This document shows positions 51,963 to 61,179 of a stretch of 64,000 nucleotides of DNA, in pieces (the stretch's first letter is position 1; each line of letters opens with the position of its first letter). The DNA is from Bacteroidota bacterium (GTDB lineage Bacteria > Bacteroidota > Bacteroidia > CAIKAF01): positions 1 to 64,000 of the forward strand of contig VGMT01000011.1 of assembly GCA_016866335.1 (NCBI GenBank), given 5' to 3'. Under the pieces are notes generated by a model. That model saw only the letters and a list, made by a program, of their open reading frames with translations, was not told the origin of the DNA and ran no database searches. Both the position numbers and the translations under genes were made by a program.

Positions 51963-53210
51963 TTATCCTCCTTGCCTAATGGCTTCAACGGGCGGCAATT
52001 TACTGGCCGACCAAGCAGGGGCAATGCCTGCAATCAGCCCCACCAAACTTGAAACCCAAAGGCCTCTAACCACATTATCAAAACTCAACACCATTTCAAA
52101 ATCAGAAAAAGACCGAACGCCAAGAGCAGAAAGGTAAACCAACAAGAGACCAAGCAATCCTCCCAGCATTGAAAGCGAAATGGCTTCAAACAAAAACTGC
52201 CATAAAATAAAGGAGCGTTTTGCTCCTAAGGCCTTTTGAAGTCCAATTTGGGGAATCCGTTCTTTTACCGACACGAACAGAATATTGGCCACGCCAAAAC
52301 CACCAACCAGAATGGCCATGCCGCCGATCAAAAGGGCCACCAGATTCAACACATTGGTAATGCCCGCCGTTTCTTTGGCAATCATACTTGCTTCATTTAA
52401 TGTAAAATCTTCTTCTTCAAGTGGATGAATTTTACGAATTCCCCTCATGGCCCCCATGAGTTCATTCTTTACACGGGCACGTGGCACCCCTAACTTGGGT
52501 TTAACCACAATTTCACGGTGTATTCCACTGCCGTTCACCCCAAATAAAGCCTTAAAGGAGCCAAAAGGAACATAAATTCTACCGTCTTCACCAATATCAA
52601 TAAGGGATTCTCCTTGGGTTTTGGTTAAGCCAATTACTGCAAACTTGCGCGCTCCAATGCGCAAGGTTTGCCCTATGGGTTGGGCTCCCGGGAACAGGTT
52701 CTCGGCTACCTCAGGTCCAATAATGCAAACATCTCGACCCGTAAGGATTTCCATTTCAGAAAAGGATCGGCCCTTTTCGATGTCGAGAGGGCTTACCCGA
52801 TTCATTCCTTCGGCTTGTCCATAAATGGGGGCCGATTCTATGGAGAATTTTGAACTACGAACTTGGGCATTTGATTCAGCTTGAAAGGAAACAAAGGCTA
52901 TGTTTTCGAGGCGTTCCTGCAACAAAAAGGCTTCGCGTGGATTGGGCTGTGGCCGCATTAGGTATTTCCAGAAAGGATAGTTAAATCCACCCTCCCAAGG
53001 CCATTTATGGACAAAAATCACTTCGTCGCCCAACCTTGAAATAGAATCATTGATGTTCTTCTTTAGAGCATCGACGGCCGCCCCTATGAAAATAATCAAA
53101 AAAATACCAATCACCATGCCTAACAATGACAAGAGCGTCCTGAGTTTGTTCGCCTTTAAGCTGTTTAAGGCAAACGAAGCACTGGCAAACCATAAAAAGA
53201 GCCTTTTCAT
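51963..53210 (-). CDS. MacB-like ABC transporter permease (FtsX family)
   Basis: Inner-membrane permease of about 415 residues. The first membrane helix follows SLKANKLRTLLSLLGMVIGIFLIIF, a large periplasmic MacB-type core domain occupies residues about 60-270 (GRDVCIIGPEVAENLF, VIGLTKTQG), and three helices form the C-terminal FtsX domain (GGMAILVGGFGVANILFVSVKERIPQIGLQKALGAKR, GLLLVYLSALG, IAGIAPAWSASKLPPVEAIRQG). The ATG at 53210 gives MKRLFLWFASASFAL; an ATG seven codons upstream is possible. No ATPase or membrane-fusion gene is adjacent. The MacB-type ATPase at 3935 is a candidate partner only by family. Confidence 0.9.
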   Translation of the reverse strand: MKRLFLWFASASFALNSLKANKLRTLLSLLGMVIGIFLIIFIGAAVDALKKNINDSISRLGDEVIFVHKWPWEGGFNYPFWKYLMRPQPNPREAFLLQERLENIAFVSFQAESNAQVRSSKFSIESAPIYGQAEGMNRVSPLDIEKGRSFSEMEILTGRDVCIIGPEVAENLFPGAQPIGQTLRIGARKFAVIGLTKTQGESLIDIGEDGRIYVPFGSFKALFGVNGSGIHREIVVKPKLGVPRARVKNELMGAMRGIRKIHPLEEEDFTLNEASMIAKETAGITNVLNLVALLIGGMAILVGGFGVANILFVSVKERIPQIGLQKALGAKRSFILWQFLFEAISLSMLGGLLGLLLVYLSALGVRSFSDFEMVLSFDNVVRGLWVSSLVGLIAGIAPAWSASKLPPVEAIRQGG

Positions 53211-53274
53211 AATAATTAGAAAAAAGGGCATTAAATCTTACACAATTCAAGTCAAATTGATGAACTTTGCCCTC

Positions 53275-53282
53275 CAAAGATA
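53275..53282 (-). promoter_or_regulatory. Putative -7 box of the permease gene
   Basis: TATCTTTG on the minus strand, within the 90-base divergent gap between the permease and purH. It implies a leader of roughly 40-60 bases. Confidence 0.5.
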
Positions 53283-53321
53283 CAGCCTAGGCCCGTGTAA
53301 AAATTAATCTTTGGTTTTATT

Positions 53322-54833
53322 ATGAATTCCCAACCCATAAAACGTGTTTTGATTTCGGTTTTTACCAAAGAACCCTATGCCGTGCTGGCCAAACAGCTTC
53401 ATGAAATGGGAGCCGAATTAATCAGTACGGGTGGAACAGGCAAGGCTCTGAGCGAATGGGGATTGCCTTGGACTTCGGTGGAATCTTTAACCGGGTTCCC
53501 TTCCGTTTTTGGGGGAAGGGTAAAAACCTTACATCCCAGCATTTTTGGTGGTCTGCTTCAGCGCGACGAAGATCAGGCTGAAGCGGAGCTTGTGGGTATT
53601 GATTCCATTGACATGGCGGTGGTGGAATTGTATCCCTTTCTTGAGGCCGTTGCCTCGGGAAGCGACTACCAGGCTTGCATTGAAAAAATCGATATTGGGG
53701 GTGTTTCCTTGATTCGTGCAGCAGCAAAAAACCATGCCCGCGTTCTTGTGCTAAGTGGAACAACCCAGATTCAAGAAGTATTACAGCACCTTCAGGTGAA
53801 TGAAGGCAGCACCGCGGAGTTCAGATTAAAAATGGCGGTTCAGGGATTTGAAAAAACAGCGGCGTACGACCGCAGCATACAACAATGGTTGAGTTTGGGA
53901 TTTGTTCCGGAAATGCAATTGGACTCAGGCCCTTTGCTTACGTTGCGTTATGGCGAAAATCCGCACCAAAAAGGTTTTTTTCAAGGTAATTTAGGCCGAA
54001 TTTTTAAGCAGCATTCGGGCAAAGACCTTTCGTACAACAATGTATTGGATTTGGATGCCGGTTGGCTATTAATGAGCGAAGCAGATGGACCCGATACCGC
54101 CGTATTGAAGCACAATATATCGTGTGGAGCTAGCCGAAATGCCGATGCAAAAACAGCTTGGGAACAAGCTTTGGCTGGCGATCCAGTAAGTGCATTCGGG
54201 GGAGTTATTTTGACCAAGCATCCTGTAGATATGACCTGGGCCGAAGCGCTAAATCAGGTGTTTTTTGAACTGCTTCTGGCTCCAGCATACAGCGAAGAAG
54301 CCCTTGAATTGCTGAAGCAGAAGAAAAATAGAATACTATTGGAATGGAATCCGGAACATCGGTTGCCCACCTATGCTGAGCGGGGTGCCTTGGGGGGAGT
54401 ATTGATTCAGGAAACAGATCGGCTTGATTCGGGCCCAGAAAACTGGGATTTAAGCCATTGTATTGATTTGCCTGAACAGGCAGTTGAAGATATGAAATTG
54501 GCTCGTGTGCTGGTGAAGCATGCCAAAAGCAATGCCATAGTGTTGGTGAAAAAGGGGCAATTGATTGGAATTGGTGCCGGTCAGGTTTCGCGTATTGATG
54601 CAGTAAGGCAAGCCATTGCAAAGGCGGAACAATTCAACCACGATGTACGTGGGGCGGTCTTGGCTTCGGATGCCTTTTTTCCTTTTGCCGATGGCATAGA
54701 AGCTGCGGCGCAGGCAGGCATTGAATGGGTTTGGCAGCCCGGAGGAAGCATTCGCGATGCCGAAGTTCTTGCTGCAGCCCGCGAAATGGGTGTTCAAATG
54801 GTACTAGGGGGGAGCCGGCATTTTAAACATTAA
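53322..54833 (+). CDS. purH: Bifunctional AICAR transformylase / IMP cyclohydrolase
   Basis: Last two steps of de novo IMP synthesis. 503 residues: N-terminal methylglyoxal-synthase-like cyclohydrolase ([46 protein letters not shown]), then the transformylase with [23 protein letters not shown] and [33 protein letters not shown], ending [11 protein letters not shown] and QPGGSIRD. Intact. In related genomes purH often precedes mreB, as here, but hairpin element G separates them. Confidence 0.97.
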   Translation: MNSQPIKRVLISVFTKEPYAVLAKQLHEMGAELISTGGTGKALSEWGLPWTSVESLTGFPSVFGGRVKTLHPSIFGGLLQRDEDQAEAELVGIDSIDMAVVELYPFLEAVASGSDYQACIEKIDIGGVSLIRAAAKNHARVLVLSGTTQIQEVLQHLQVNEGSTAEFRLKMAVQGFEKTAAYDRSIQQWLSLGFVPEMQLDSGPLLTLRYGENPHQKGFFQGNLGRIFKQHSGKDLSYNNVLDLDAGWLLMSEADGPDTAVLKHNISCGASRNADAKTAWEQALAGDPVSAFGGVILTKHPVDMTWAEALNQVFFELLLAPAYSEEALELLKQKKNRILLEWNPEHRLPTYAERGALGGVLIQETDRLDSGPENWDLSHCIDLPEQAVEDMKLARVLVKHAKSNAIVLVKKGQLIGIGAGQVSRIDAVRQAIAKAEQFNHDVRGAVLASDAFFPFADGIEAAAQAGIEWVWQPGGSIRDAEVLAAAREMGVQMVLGGSRHFKH

Positions 54834-54859
54834 TACCTTTTTGATGGCCTTTGCTTTAT

Positions 54860-55014
54860 AGGCGGACCGCGGCCCGGATGGAGCGGAAAGCCCGCAACGT
54901 GAGGGCTTAACCTGCGCGTGCTGCGGAGGCCCGAGGAACGAGGGACCCCGCAAAGCCGCTGCAGGTTTTGCCCGCACGGAGGACTTGCAGCAACAGCCGG
55001 TAAGCCGCCCAACT
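54860..55014 (+). repeat. GC-rich intergenic hairpin element, copy G
   Basis: Plus-oriented copy between purH and mreB. It starts GGCGGACC, has the box CCGGATGGAGCGGAAAGCCC, the core TGCGGAGGCCCGAGGAACGA with closing GGGACCCCGCA, and ends GGTAAGCCGCCC. Arms GGGCTTAACCTGC and GCAGGTTTTGCCC pair across the core. The remainder of the 308-base gap (to 55141) is AT-rich and presumably holds the mreB promoter, with GCACCTTCC as a weak -7 candidate. Confidence 0.8.
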
Positions 55015-55141
55015 AAATCTTTAAAAAAAGTCAAAAAAAAATACCTAAGGATTTATTAAAACGACTTAAATTTCACTTAATTTTGTTCGATAGTGCTTTT
55101 TGCACCTTCCAACCGTTTGAATATCTGAAATACTTGTACAC

Positions 55142-56164
55142 TTGGGCTGGCTAGATTTTTTGACGCAAGACATTGCAATTGACCTTGGAACAGCGAATAC
55201 GCTGATTATACATAACGATAAAGTGGTGGTAGATGAACCTTCTATCGTTGCTGTGGACCGCAAAAGCGGAAAAGTAATTGCCATTGGGAAACAAGCCCTG
55301 ATGATGCATGGAAAAACCAACGCAAATATTGAAACCATTCGCCCGCTGAAAGACGGGGTGATTGCTGATTTTTATGCTGCCGAAGAAATGATTCGAGGCA
55401 TGATTAAGAAAATCAACGAAACAAAACGCTGGTTTAAACCCTCGCTGCGTATGGTTATTTGCATTCCATCGGGGATTACCGAGGTGGAAAAGCGTGCCGT
55501 TAAAGATTCGGCCGAACATGCCGGAGGAAAAGAAGTCTGTTTGATTCATGAACCCATGGCCGCGGCGCTGGGAATTGGAATCGACGTGGAAGAACCCCAA
55601 GGCAATATGATTATTGATATTGGCGGAGGAACCTCTGAAATTGCCGTAATTTCTTTAGGCGGAATCGTTTGCGATAAATCAATTCGGGTAGCGGGCGATG
55701 ACCTGACCCACGATATTGAGGATTATATGCGCCGGCAACACAACATAAACATTGGCGAAAGAACAGCCGAACGCATTAAAATTGAAGTAGGGGCCGCACT
55801 GCAAGAATTGGAGAATCCGCCGGCCGATTTTGCCGTGCATGGCCGCGATATGATGACGGGAATTCCAAAAGAAATAACCGTTTCGTACCAAGAAATTGCG
55901 TATGCTATTGATAAGACCATTAGCAAAATCGAGGCTGCCATTCACAGCGCCTTGGAAATGACTCCACCCGAATTGAGTGCCGACATTTTTAAAACAGGGA
56001 TTTATTTGGCTGGCGGGGGTGCTCTGCTGCGGGGCTTAGACAAACGCATTAGTATGAAAACCAAGTTGCCTGTGCACATTGCCGATGACCCGCTTCGTGC
56101 CGTGGCTCGGGGTACAGGACTTGCCTTGAAAAACATGGACCGCTATCCCTTCCTAATTCGCTGA
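55142..56164 (+). CDS. mreB: Rod-shape-determining actin homologue MreB
   Basis: Bacterial actin that directs lateral wall synthesis, 340 residues. Phosphate-1 loop IAIDLGTANTLI, phosphate-2 loop IDIGGGTSEIAVISLGG, adenosine motif YLAGGGALLRGLD, and RDMMTGIPKEITVSYQEI. Translation most likely begins at a TTG (55142), giving (M)GWLDFLTQDIAIDLG, because this matches the usual MreB N-terminus. The next in-frame ATG, around residue 59, would remove the nucleotide-binding loop. First gene of mreB-mreC-mreD-mrdA-rodA. Confidence 0.96.
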   Translation: MGWLDFLTQDIAIDLGTANTLIIHNDKVVVDEPSIVAVDRKSGKVIAIGKQALMMHGKTNANIETIRPLKDGVIADFYAAEEMIRGMIKKINETKRWFKPSLRMVICIPSGITEVEKRAVKDSAEHAGGKEVCLIHEPMAAALGIGIDVEEPQGNMIIDIGGGTSEIAVISLGGIVCDKSIRVAGDDLTHDIEDYMRRQHNINIGERTAERIKIEVGAALQELENPPADFAVHGRDMMTGIPKEITVSYQEIAYAIDKTISKIEAAIHSALEMTPPELSADIFKTGIYLAGGGALLRGLDKRISMKTKLPVHIADDPLRAVARGTGLALKNMDRYPFLIR

Positions 56165-56177
56165 TGGGTAGGTATTC

Positions 56178-57008
56178 ATGAAAAACCTGTTTCTCATACT
56201 GCGCAAACTGCGTCTGTTGTGGGTTTTTTTGCTGTTTCACGGAATTTCATTGGTGTTTATTGTACGGCAGTTTAAATACCACCAATCTGTTTTGTTTGAA
56301 ACCTCGGCACCCCTTACCCGTGAATGGTGGACTCGGGTAAAAGAAGCCGAGCATTTTTTGTTTTTAACCAGCGAAAACGAACTGCTGCATAAAGAGGTTA
56401 ACCGATTGCGTATGCAGGTTATGCAGCAGCAGGTAAATGGCGAAAGTTTGTGCTGGAACAGCGACACAGCTTTGCTTGTTCCGTATTCTTGGTTGCCTGC
56501 CCGGCTTATTCATTTAACCTTAAATCAAAGCCAAAACCGATTTACACTCAATCGGGGTAGTTTGCAGGGACTCAAGGCCGACATGGGGGTCATTGGCCCC
56601 GGTGGGGTAGTGGGTGTCATTACTCAGGTTGGCCCGCATTTGGCAACCGGCTTAACCTTAATGAACGAGGGGCAGGGATTGCTGCTGTCGGTCCGGCTAA
56701 AATCGTCTGGAGAACTTGGGAATTTGGTTTGGGACGGAAAATCGGCTTGCTGTGCCCGAATAGAAGGACTGGCGACCCATGTAAAGGTGAATCCTAGCGA
56801 CACAGTTGAAACCAGTGGATTGTCATCGATATTTCCGAGAGGCATTGCCGTGGGGTATATTTTAGAAAAACGGAGCGATCAAGATGTGGAGGCAGGTTAT
56901 GCCACGCTGCGTTTTGCCACGCGTTTTTCGGCGCTTGACCACGTTATGGTTCTAGATTACACCTACCAAGCCGAACAAGATACGCTTGAAAATCCTGAAT
57001 TGCCATGA
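56178..57008 (+). CDS. mreC: Rod-shape-determining protein MreC
   Basis: Inner-membrane-anchored periplasmic protein of 276 residues that links MreB to the elongasome and activates PBP2. One N-terminal membrane helix (about residues 11-30, LLWVFLLFHGISLVFIV), a coiled coil (EAEHFLFLTSENELLHKEVNRLRMQVMQQQ, about 56-86), then the beta-barrel domain with LNRGSLQGLKADMGVIGPGGVVGVITQVG and TSGLSSIFPRGIAVGYI. Starts 14 bases after mreB and overlaps mreD by four. Confidence 0.95.
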   Translation: MKNLFLILRKLRLLWVFLLFHGISLVFIVRQFKYHQSVLFETSAPLTREWWTRVKEAEHFLFLTSENELLHKEVNRLRMQVMQQQVNGESLCWNSDTALLVPYSWLPARLIHLTLNQSQNRFTLNRGSLQGLKADMGVIGPGGVVGVITQVGPHLATGLTLMNEGQGLLLSVRLKSSGELGNLVWDGKSACCARIEGLATHVKVNPSDTVETSGLSSIFPRGIAVGYILEKRSDQDVEAGYATLRFATRFSALDHVMVLDYTYQAEQDTLENPELP

Positions 57009-57514
57009 TTGCGTTCCTAAATTACTTTGTTCGGGGGCTGCTGTTTCTAGTTTTAGAATGGTTGGTTGTTTCTAAATTGGAACCGGGGCCGGGCTGGTCT
57101 CCTGTTTTATATCCCATGTTTTTCTTTGCATTGCCGGTTCAATTTTCGGCCTCGGCCAGAATGATGCTTGGATTTGCTTTTGGGCTCTTGTTGGATTTGG
57201 GTTTAGGAACAGGTGGCTTGCATGCTGCCTCGACCACCGCCATGACCTTTGTGCAGCCATTCATTTTACGCTATTTTTTATCGGTTGATGAACGTGAAAC
57301 CAACCTGAAACCCGGCCCCAAAAGTTTGGGATGGCTTAGGTACTTATGGATGGCCTTTTGGTTGCTTCTGGTTCATCAGTTTTTTTATCAATTGTACAGC
57401 TTGTTTTCGTTGGGCGCCCCCGTATTACTGCTTATGCGCTGGATTGGAAATACATTTATGTCGTTGGCTTTAATCGGTCTTGTTCAGGGACTTTTCTTTA
57501 AAAAGAAGAAATAA
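57005..57514 (+). CDS. mreD: Rod-shape-determining protein MreD
   Basis: Small polytopic membrane protein, 169 residues, with about five hydrophobic segments (YFVRGLLFLVLEWLVVSKLEPG, MMLGFAFGLLLDLGLGTGG, WLRYLWMAFWLLLVHQFF, ALIGLVQGLF). MreD is poorly conserved in sequence; assignment rests on hydropathy, the LLLDLG motif and position between mreC and mrdA. Start overlaps the mreC stop (ATGA). Confidence 0.88.
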   Translation: MIAFLNYFVRGLLFLVLEWLVVSKLEPGPGWSPVLYPMFFFALPVQFSASARMMLGFAFGLLLDLGLGTGGLHAASTTAMTFVQPFILRYFLSVDERETNLKPGPKSLGWLRYLWMAFWLLLVHQFFYQLYSLFSLGAPVLLLMRWIGNTFMSLALIGLVQGLFFKKKK

Positions 57515-57518
57515 ACCC

Positions 57519-59330
57519 ATGGAAAACCGGCAGCGCATATACCTGGTTTTAATTGTATTGGTGGGCCTTATTTTTTGGGTTCGTTTGTTTTTTCTGCAGG
57601 GTTTGGACGATCGATTTAAATTGGCTGCCGACACCTACAGCATTCGCCGATTGGTGAACCAACCGCTCAGGGGTAATATTTTTGACCGGAATGGGAAGGT
57701 TTTGGCTACCAACGATTATGCCTTTGATTTGATGGTTATTCCCCTTGAAACGAAGGAAATGGATACCCTTGCTTTGGCCACTCTTACCGAGGTTCCTATT
57801 GAAGAAATGAGGAACGCATGGAAAAAGGTGAATAAGAACATTGAAAAGAAACGGCGCTACAAACGCCAACCGCAACCCTTAATTCGGGATTTGTCTCAAA
57901 AATCCATCGCCGCTTTTCAAGAAAAAATGTACCGATTCCCTGGCCTTTACGTTGAAAAACGATCGGTACGCCGATACCCAGAACCCTTTGCTGCGCATGC
58001 CCTAGGTTATGCGCGCGAAGCCGATGCTGCGGTGCTTGAAAAAGACGCCTATTACCAGCCGGGCGATTACGTCGGAGTGGCGGGAATTGAAAGGGCATAC
58101 GAGCCATATCTGCGCGGGGTAAAAGGCGTGCGTAAAATTTATGTAGATGTACGAAACAACGAAAAGGGAAGCTTTATGGATGGGCTGTACGATACCCTTC
58201 CGGTTCCTGGTGCAGACTTAACCAGTACCCTAGACATTGAACTTCAAAAGTACGGTGAGCAGTTGATGCAGGGCAAACGCGGAGCTATTGTTGCCATTGA
58301 ACCAGCTACGGGCGAAATTCTGGTACTGGTTTCCTCGCCCTCTTTTGACCCAAATTGGATGGTGGGCCGAAACCTTCGGCAGCACTACGGTAAATTGATT
58401 TTAGATCCGGCAAAACCCATGTTGAATAGAGCTGTAATGGATGGTTACCCCCCAGGTTCTACCTTTAAGGTAATGAATGCCATGTTGGGGTTGCAGGCTG
58501 GAGTAATTAACCCTGCGACGGTGGTGCCTTGTGGGGGTGGATTCCGAATTTCGTCGGCGCATACCGTAGGTTGCCATGGTCACCCCAACGCCGATTTGCG
58601 CTTTTCAATTACCACCAGCTGCAATGCCTACTATTGCCATGTATTCAATGAATTAACCAAAACCAATGCCTCAGCCCGACAAGCCTACACAGCCTGGTAT
58701 TTGGGGGCACAACGCTTTGGATTTGGAACAAAACTCGGCACCGATATTCCAGAGGCAAAAACAGGCTTATTGCCCTCGCCTGAATACTACGACAGGGTTC
58801 ATGGCCAAGGAAAATGGCGGGGACTTACCATAATTTCGCTGGGAATTGGGCAGGGCGAACTAAAGGCCAACGCACTTCAAATAGCTAATTTGGCCACCAT
58901 TATAGCCAACCGTGGATACTTTATTTCCCCGCATTTGGGCAAAGCCCTAAACGGAAAACCATTGCCCGATAGTTTGTTTAAACGAAATTACACTCGAATT
59001 GATACCGCCCATTTTCAAATTGCTTGGGAGGGCATGTATGGAGCGGTACATAAACCGGGAGGTACGGCAAAAATTGCCCGGCTCGATTCCATTGCAGTTT
59101 ACGGCAAAACAGGAACCGCTCAAAATCCGCATGGCAAAGACCACTCCGTCTTTATGGCCTTCGCACCCTCAACATCGCCAAAAATTGCCATTGGGGTGCT
59201 GGTTGAGAACGGCGGATTCGGAGCTACCTACGCGGCTCCTATTGCCTCTTTGCTCATGGAAAAATACCTGACCGATACCATAACCCGGCCGGAACTCGAA
59301 GAGCGCCTGCTGCAAACTCGATTGGAATGA
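57519..59330 (+). CDS. mrdA: Penicillin-binding protein 2 (transpeptidase)
   Basis: Monofunctional class B PBP that crosslinks lateral-wall peptidoglycan together with RodA. 603 residues from the ATG at 57519. One N-terminal helix (about 7-26, LVLIVLVGLIFWVRLFF), the pedestal domain with RGNIFDRNGKVLATN, and the transpeptidase domain with catalytic SxxK in PPGSTFK (Ser314), SxN in TTSCNAYYC and KTG in YGKTGTAQNPHG. A TTT/ATG upstream at 57480 would put the start inside mreD with no membrane rationale, so it is rejected. Overlaps rodA by four bases. Confidence 0.96.
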   Translation: MENRQRIYLVLIVLVGLIFWVRLFFLQGLDDRFKLAADTYSIRRLVNQPLRGNIFDRNGKVLATNDYAFDLMVIPLETKEMDTLALATLTEVPIEEMRNAWKKVNKNIEKKRRYKRQPQPLIRDLSQKSIAAFQEKMYRFPGLYVEKRSVRRYPEPFAAHALGYAREADAAVLEKDAYYQPGDYVGVAGIERAYEPYLRGVKGVRKIYVDVRNNEKGSFMDGLYDTLPVPGADLTSTLDIELQKYGEQLMQGKRGAIVAIEPATGEILVLVSSPSFDPNWMVGRNLRQHYGKLILDPAKPMLNRAVMDGYPPGSTFKVMNAMLGLQAGVINPATVVPCGGGFRISSAHTVGCHGHPNADLRFSITTSCNAYYCHVFNELTKTNASARQAYTAWYLGAQRFGFGTKLGTDIPEAKTGLLPSPEYYDRVHGQGKWRGLTIISLGIGQGELKANALQIANLATIIANRGYFISPHLGKALNGKPLPDSLFKRNYTRIDTAHFQIAWEGMYGAVHKPGGTAKIARLDSIAVYGKTGTAQNPHGKDHSVFMAFAPSTSPKIAIGVLVENGGFGATYAAPIASLLMEKYLTDTITRPELEERLLQTRLE

Positions 59331-60706
59331 GTACAAACGATCGCCGTGGAGGTTTTGTAGGTCAGGTTGACTGGGTTTTGGTTGGCATATACCTGATTTT
59401 GGTCGTTGTAGGCTGGATGCATATTTGGTCTGCTGTCCCCAGCCAGGAAAGGCTTTCACCCTTTGATTTTTCAAGTGAGGCAGGCAAACAGTTCGCCTGG
59501 ATACTAATTTGCTTTTTGGTGGGGGCAGTCTTGATGCTAACCGACATGAAACTGTATTATGTTTTGCGCTGGCCCTTTTTCGCCCTTGGATTGGCTTTGC
59601 TGCTATTGGTTTTGGCCATTGGGCAAGAGGTTGGAGGAAATAAAAGCTGGATTGTTCTGAACTCCTTCATTAAAATTCAACCCTCAGAATTTGCAAAGTA
59701 CTTTACCGCTTTGGCCTTGGCAGGTTATTTGTCAACCCCCCTTCATTTGGCTCCTCCGGCTGCCCGTTGGCCTACGTTTTTCTGGATTTTTATGGCTCCC
59801 ATAACACTGGTTATGAGTTTGGCCGATTTGCTTTTGGGCCAAGGCCTTCAAATGAAACGCGTAGTATATTGGTTAAAGGCTTTTGTCATTATTGGTGTGC
59901 CCGCAATTTTGGTTTTGGCCGAAAAGGACACCGGCTCCACCTTGGTGTACGCTGCATTTGTGTTGGCCATGTTTCGTTTTGGGCTCTATTTGCTCCTATT
60001 CTATTTGGGTATCGGATTGGCGTTTTTATTTCTTACCTCTTTGCTTATTCCACCTTGGATTCTGGTCTTAGGTTTGGTGGTTTTATCGCTAGGTATTTGG
60101 GTTTTTATTTTAGGACGAAGCCCAAAAGCCATCCTTCCTATGGGCTTTTTTTTAGTTCTACTGTCGGGCTTTACCATGGGTGGGCGTTGGGTTTTCGACC
60201 ATGTATTGATGCCCCACCAACGCACCCGGATTATGGTTTTGTTTAACCCTGATTTAGACCCCAAAGGCAGCGGTTGGAATGTGAACAATTCTAAAATGGC
60301 CATTGGTTCTGGCTCTTGGTTTGGTAAGGGGTTTTTGAATGGAACCTTAACCCAATTGAATTTTGTGCCCAAGCAGCATACCGATTTTATTTTTTCGGCC
60401 ATAGGCGAACAATGGGGTTTGCTCGGCACTACGGTGGTTATTTTGCTGTTTCTAACCCTGCTGATGCGCCTTATTTTGCGCGCCGAAATGCAGAGGTCTC
60501 CCTTCGCCAAAGCATTCGGTTACATTGTTGCTTGCATTCTGTTCTTTCACTTTTTCATGAACGTTGGCACAACCATTGGTTTGGCACCCGCGGTAGGGGT
60601 TCCCTTGCCCTTTGTGAGTTATGGCGGCTCCAGTTTGCTGGGCTTTACCTTGCTGTTGTTCACGTTTATAAAATTGGACGCTCAAAATTTAGAGGTTTTA
60701 AGGTAG
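59327..60706 (+). CDS. rodA: Rod-shape SEDS glycosyltransferase RodA
   Basis: Peptidoglycan polymerase of the SEDS family, 459 residues, about ten membrane helices. Signatures: GGNKSWIVLNSFIKIQPSEFAKYF near residue 104-127, LAEKDTGSTLVYAAFVLAMF (catalytic Asp in EKDTGS), WNVNNSKMAIGSGSWFGKGFLNG, QHTDFIFSAIGEQWGLLG, and the C-terminal TIGLAPAVGVPLPFVSYGGSSLL. It is somewhat longer than E. coli RodA because of extra segments between helices. Last gene of the cell-shape operon, followed directly by hairpin element H. Confidence 0.96.
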   Translation: MSTNDRRGGFVGQVDWVLVGIYLILVVVGWMHIWSAVPSQERLSPFDFSSEAGKQFAWILICFLVGAVLMLTDMKLYYVLRWPFFALGLALLLLVLAIGQEVGGNKSWIVLNSFIKIQPSEFAKYFTALALAGYLSTPLHLAPPAARWPTFFWIFMAPITLVMSLADLLLGQGLQMKRVVYWLKAFVIIGVPAILVLAEKDTGSTLVYAAFVLAMFRFGLYLLLFYLGIGLAFLFLTSLLIPPWILVLGLVVLSLGIWVFILGRSPKAILPMGFFLVLLSGFTMGGRWVFDHVLMPHQRTRIMVLFNPDLDPKGSGWNVNNSKMAIGSGSWFGKGFLNGTLTQLNFVPKQHTDFIFSAIGEQWGLLGTTVVILLFLTLLMRLILRAEMQRSPFAKAFGYIVACILFFHFFMNVGTTIGLAPAVGVPLPFVSYGGSSLLGFTLLLFTFIKLDAQNLEVLR

Positions 60707-60707
60707 T

Positions 60708-60862
60708 GGGGCGGCTTTTCGGGCTGTACGCTTGTATTCAACCCCGCCAAGCTTGGTTGGGGCTGGGCCGTGCGGGGTCCCTGCGGGCCTCCGCCGGCTT
60801 GGCCCCAACTGCAAGCTTGGCAGGGTTTCATACCGCTGCCATCCCGGCCGCGGGCGGCCCAA
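60708..60862 (-). repeat. GC-rich intergenic hairpin element, copy H
   Basis: Minus-oriented copy filling the convergent gap between rodA and the ABM-like gene. In its own direction: GCGGCCGGGATGGCAGCGG, left arm CCTGCCAAGCTTGCAGTTGG, core GCGGAGGCCCGCAGGGACCCCGC (cited here in parts: GCGGAGGCCC, loop GCA, GGGACCCCGC), right arm CCCCAACCAAGCTTGGCGGG and end AAAAGCCGCCCC. This copy has the longest uninterrupted arm pairing and the shortest loop. Confidence 0.8.
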
Positions 60863-60872
60863 TACAATAATA

Positions 60873-61178
60873 TCAAACAGGTTGAACTAAGCTGTACGCT
60901 TGGGGTTTACCCTGAAACATGGCCTTGGTTTTTGACCAGGTTTTAATAAATAAGTCGCTGCTTCTATAGGCATTTAAATCGGCTTCGGAACGCCAATGGC
61001 TAAGGGTGTAAAACACATTGGAATCAGCAATATCTTGCTTTATTTCAACGCTTAGGCAGCCCCTCATATCGGCAATTTTGGGCTGTGTTTCATAAAACAT
61101 GTTCAAAAAATCTGGAACCAAGGTTGGGTTGAATTCCATTCTAACTATTCGCAACAAGGGAATTTCGTGCTGACTCAT
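60873..61178 (-). CDS. Small ABM-like (antibiotic-biosynthesis-monooxygenase fold) protein
   Basis: 101-residue cytoplasmic protein. LLRIVRMEFNPTLVPDFLNMFYETQPKIADMRGCLSVEIKQD followed by FYTLSHWRSEADLNAYRSSDLF is the ferredoxin-like dimeric alpha/beta-barrel pattern of the ABM family (a strand, a helix, then a 'W-x-S-x-x-x-L-x-x-Y' strand and helix). No catalytic residues can be named. It starts one base before the stop of the SAM hydrolase gene region and shares its transcript. Confidence 0.75.
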   Translation of the reverse strand: MSQHEIPLLRIVRMEFNPTLVPDFLNMFYETQPKIADMRGCLSVEIKQDIADSNVFYTLSHWRSEADLNAYRSSDLFIKTWSKTKAMFQGKPQAYSLVQPV

Positions 61179-61179
61179 T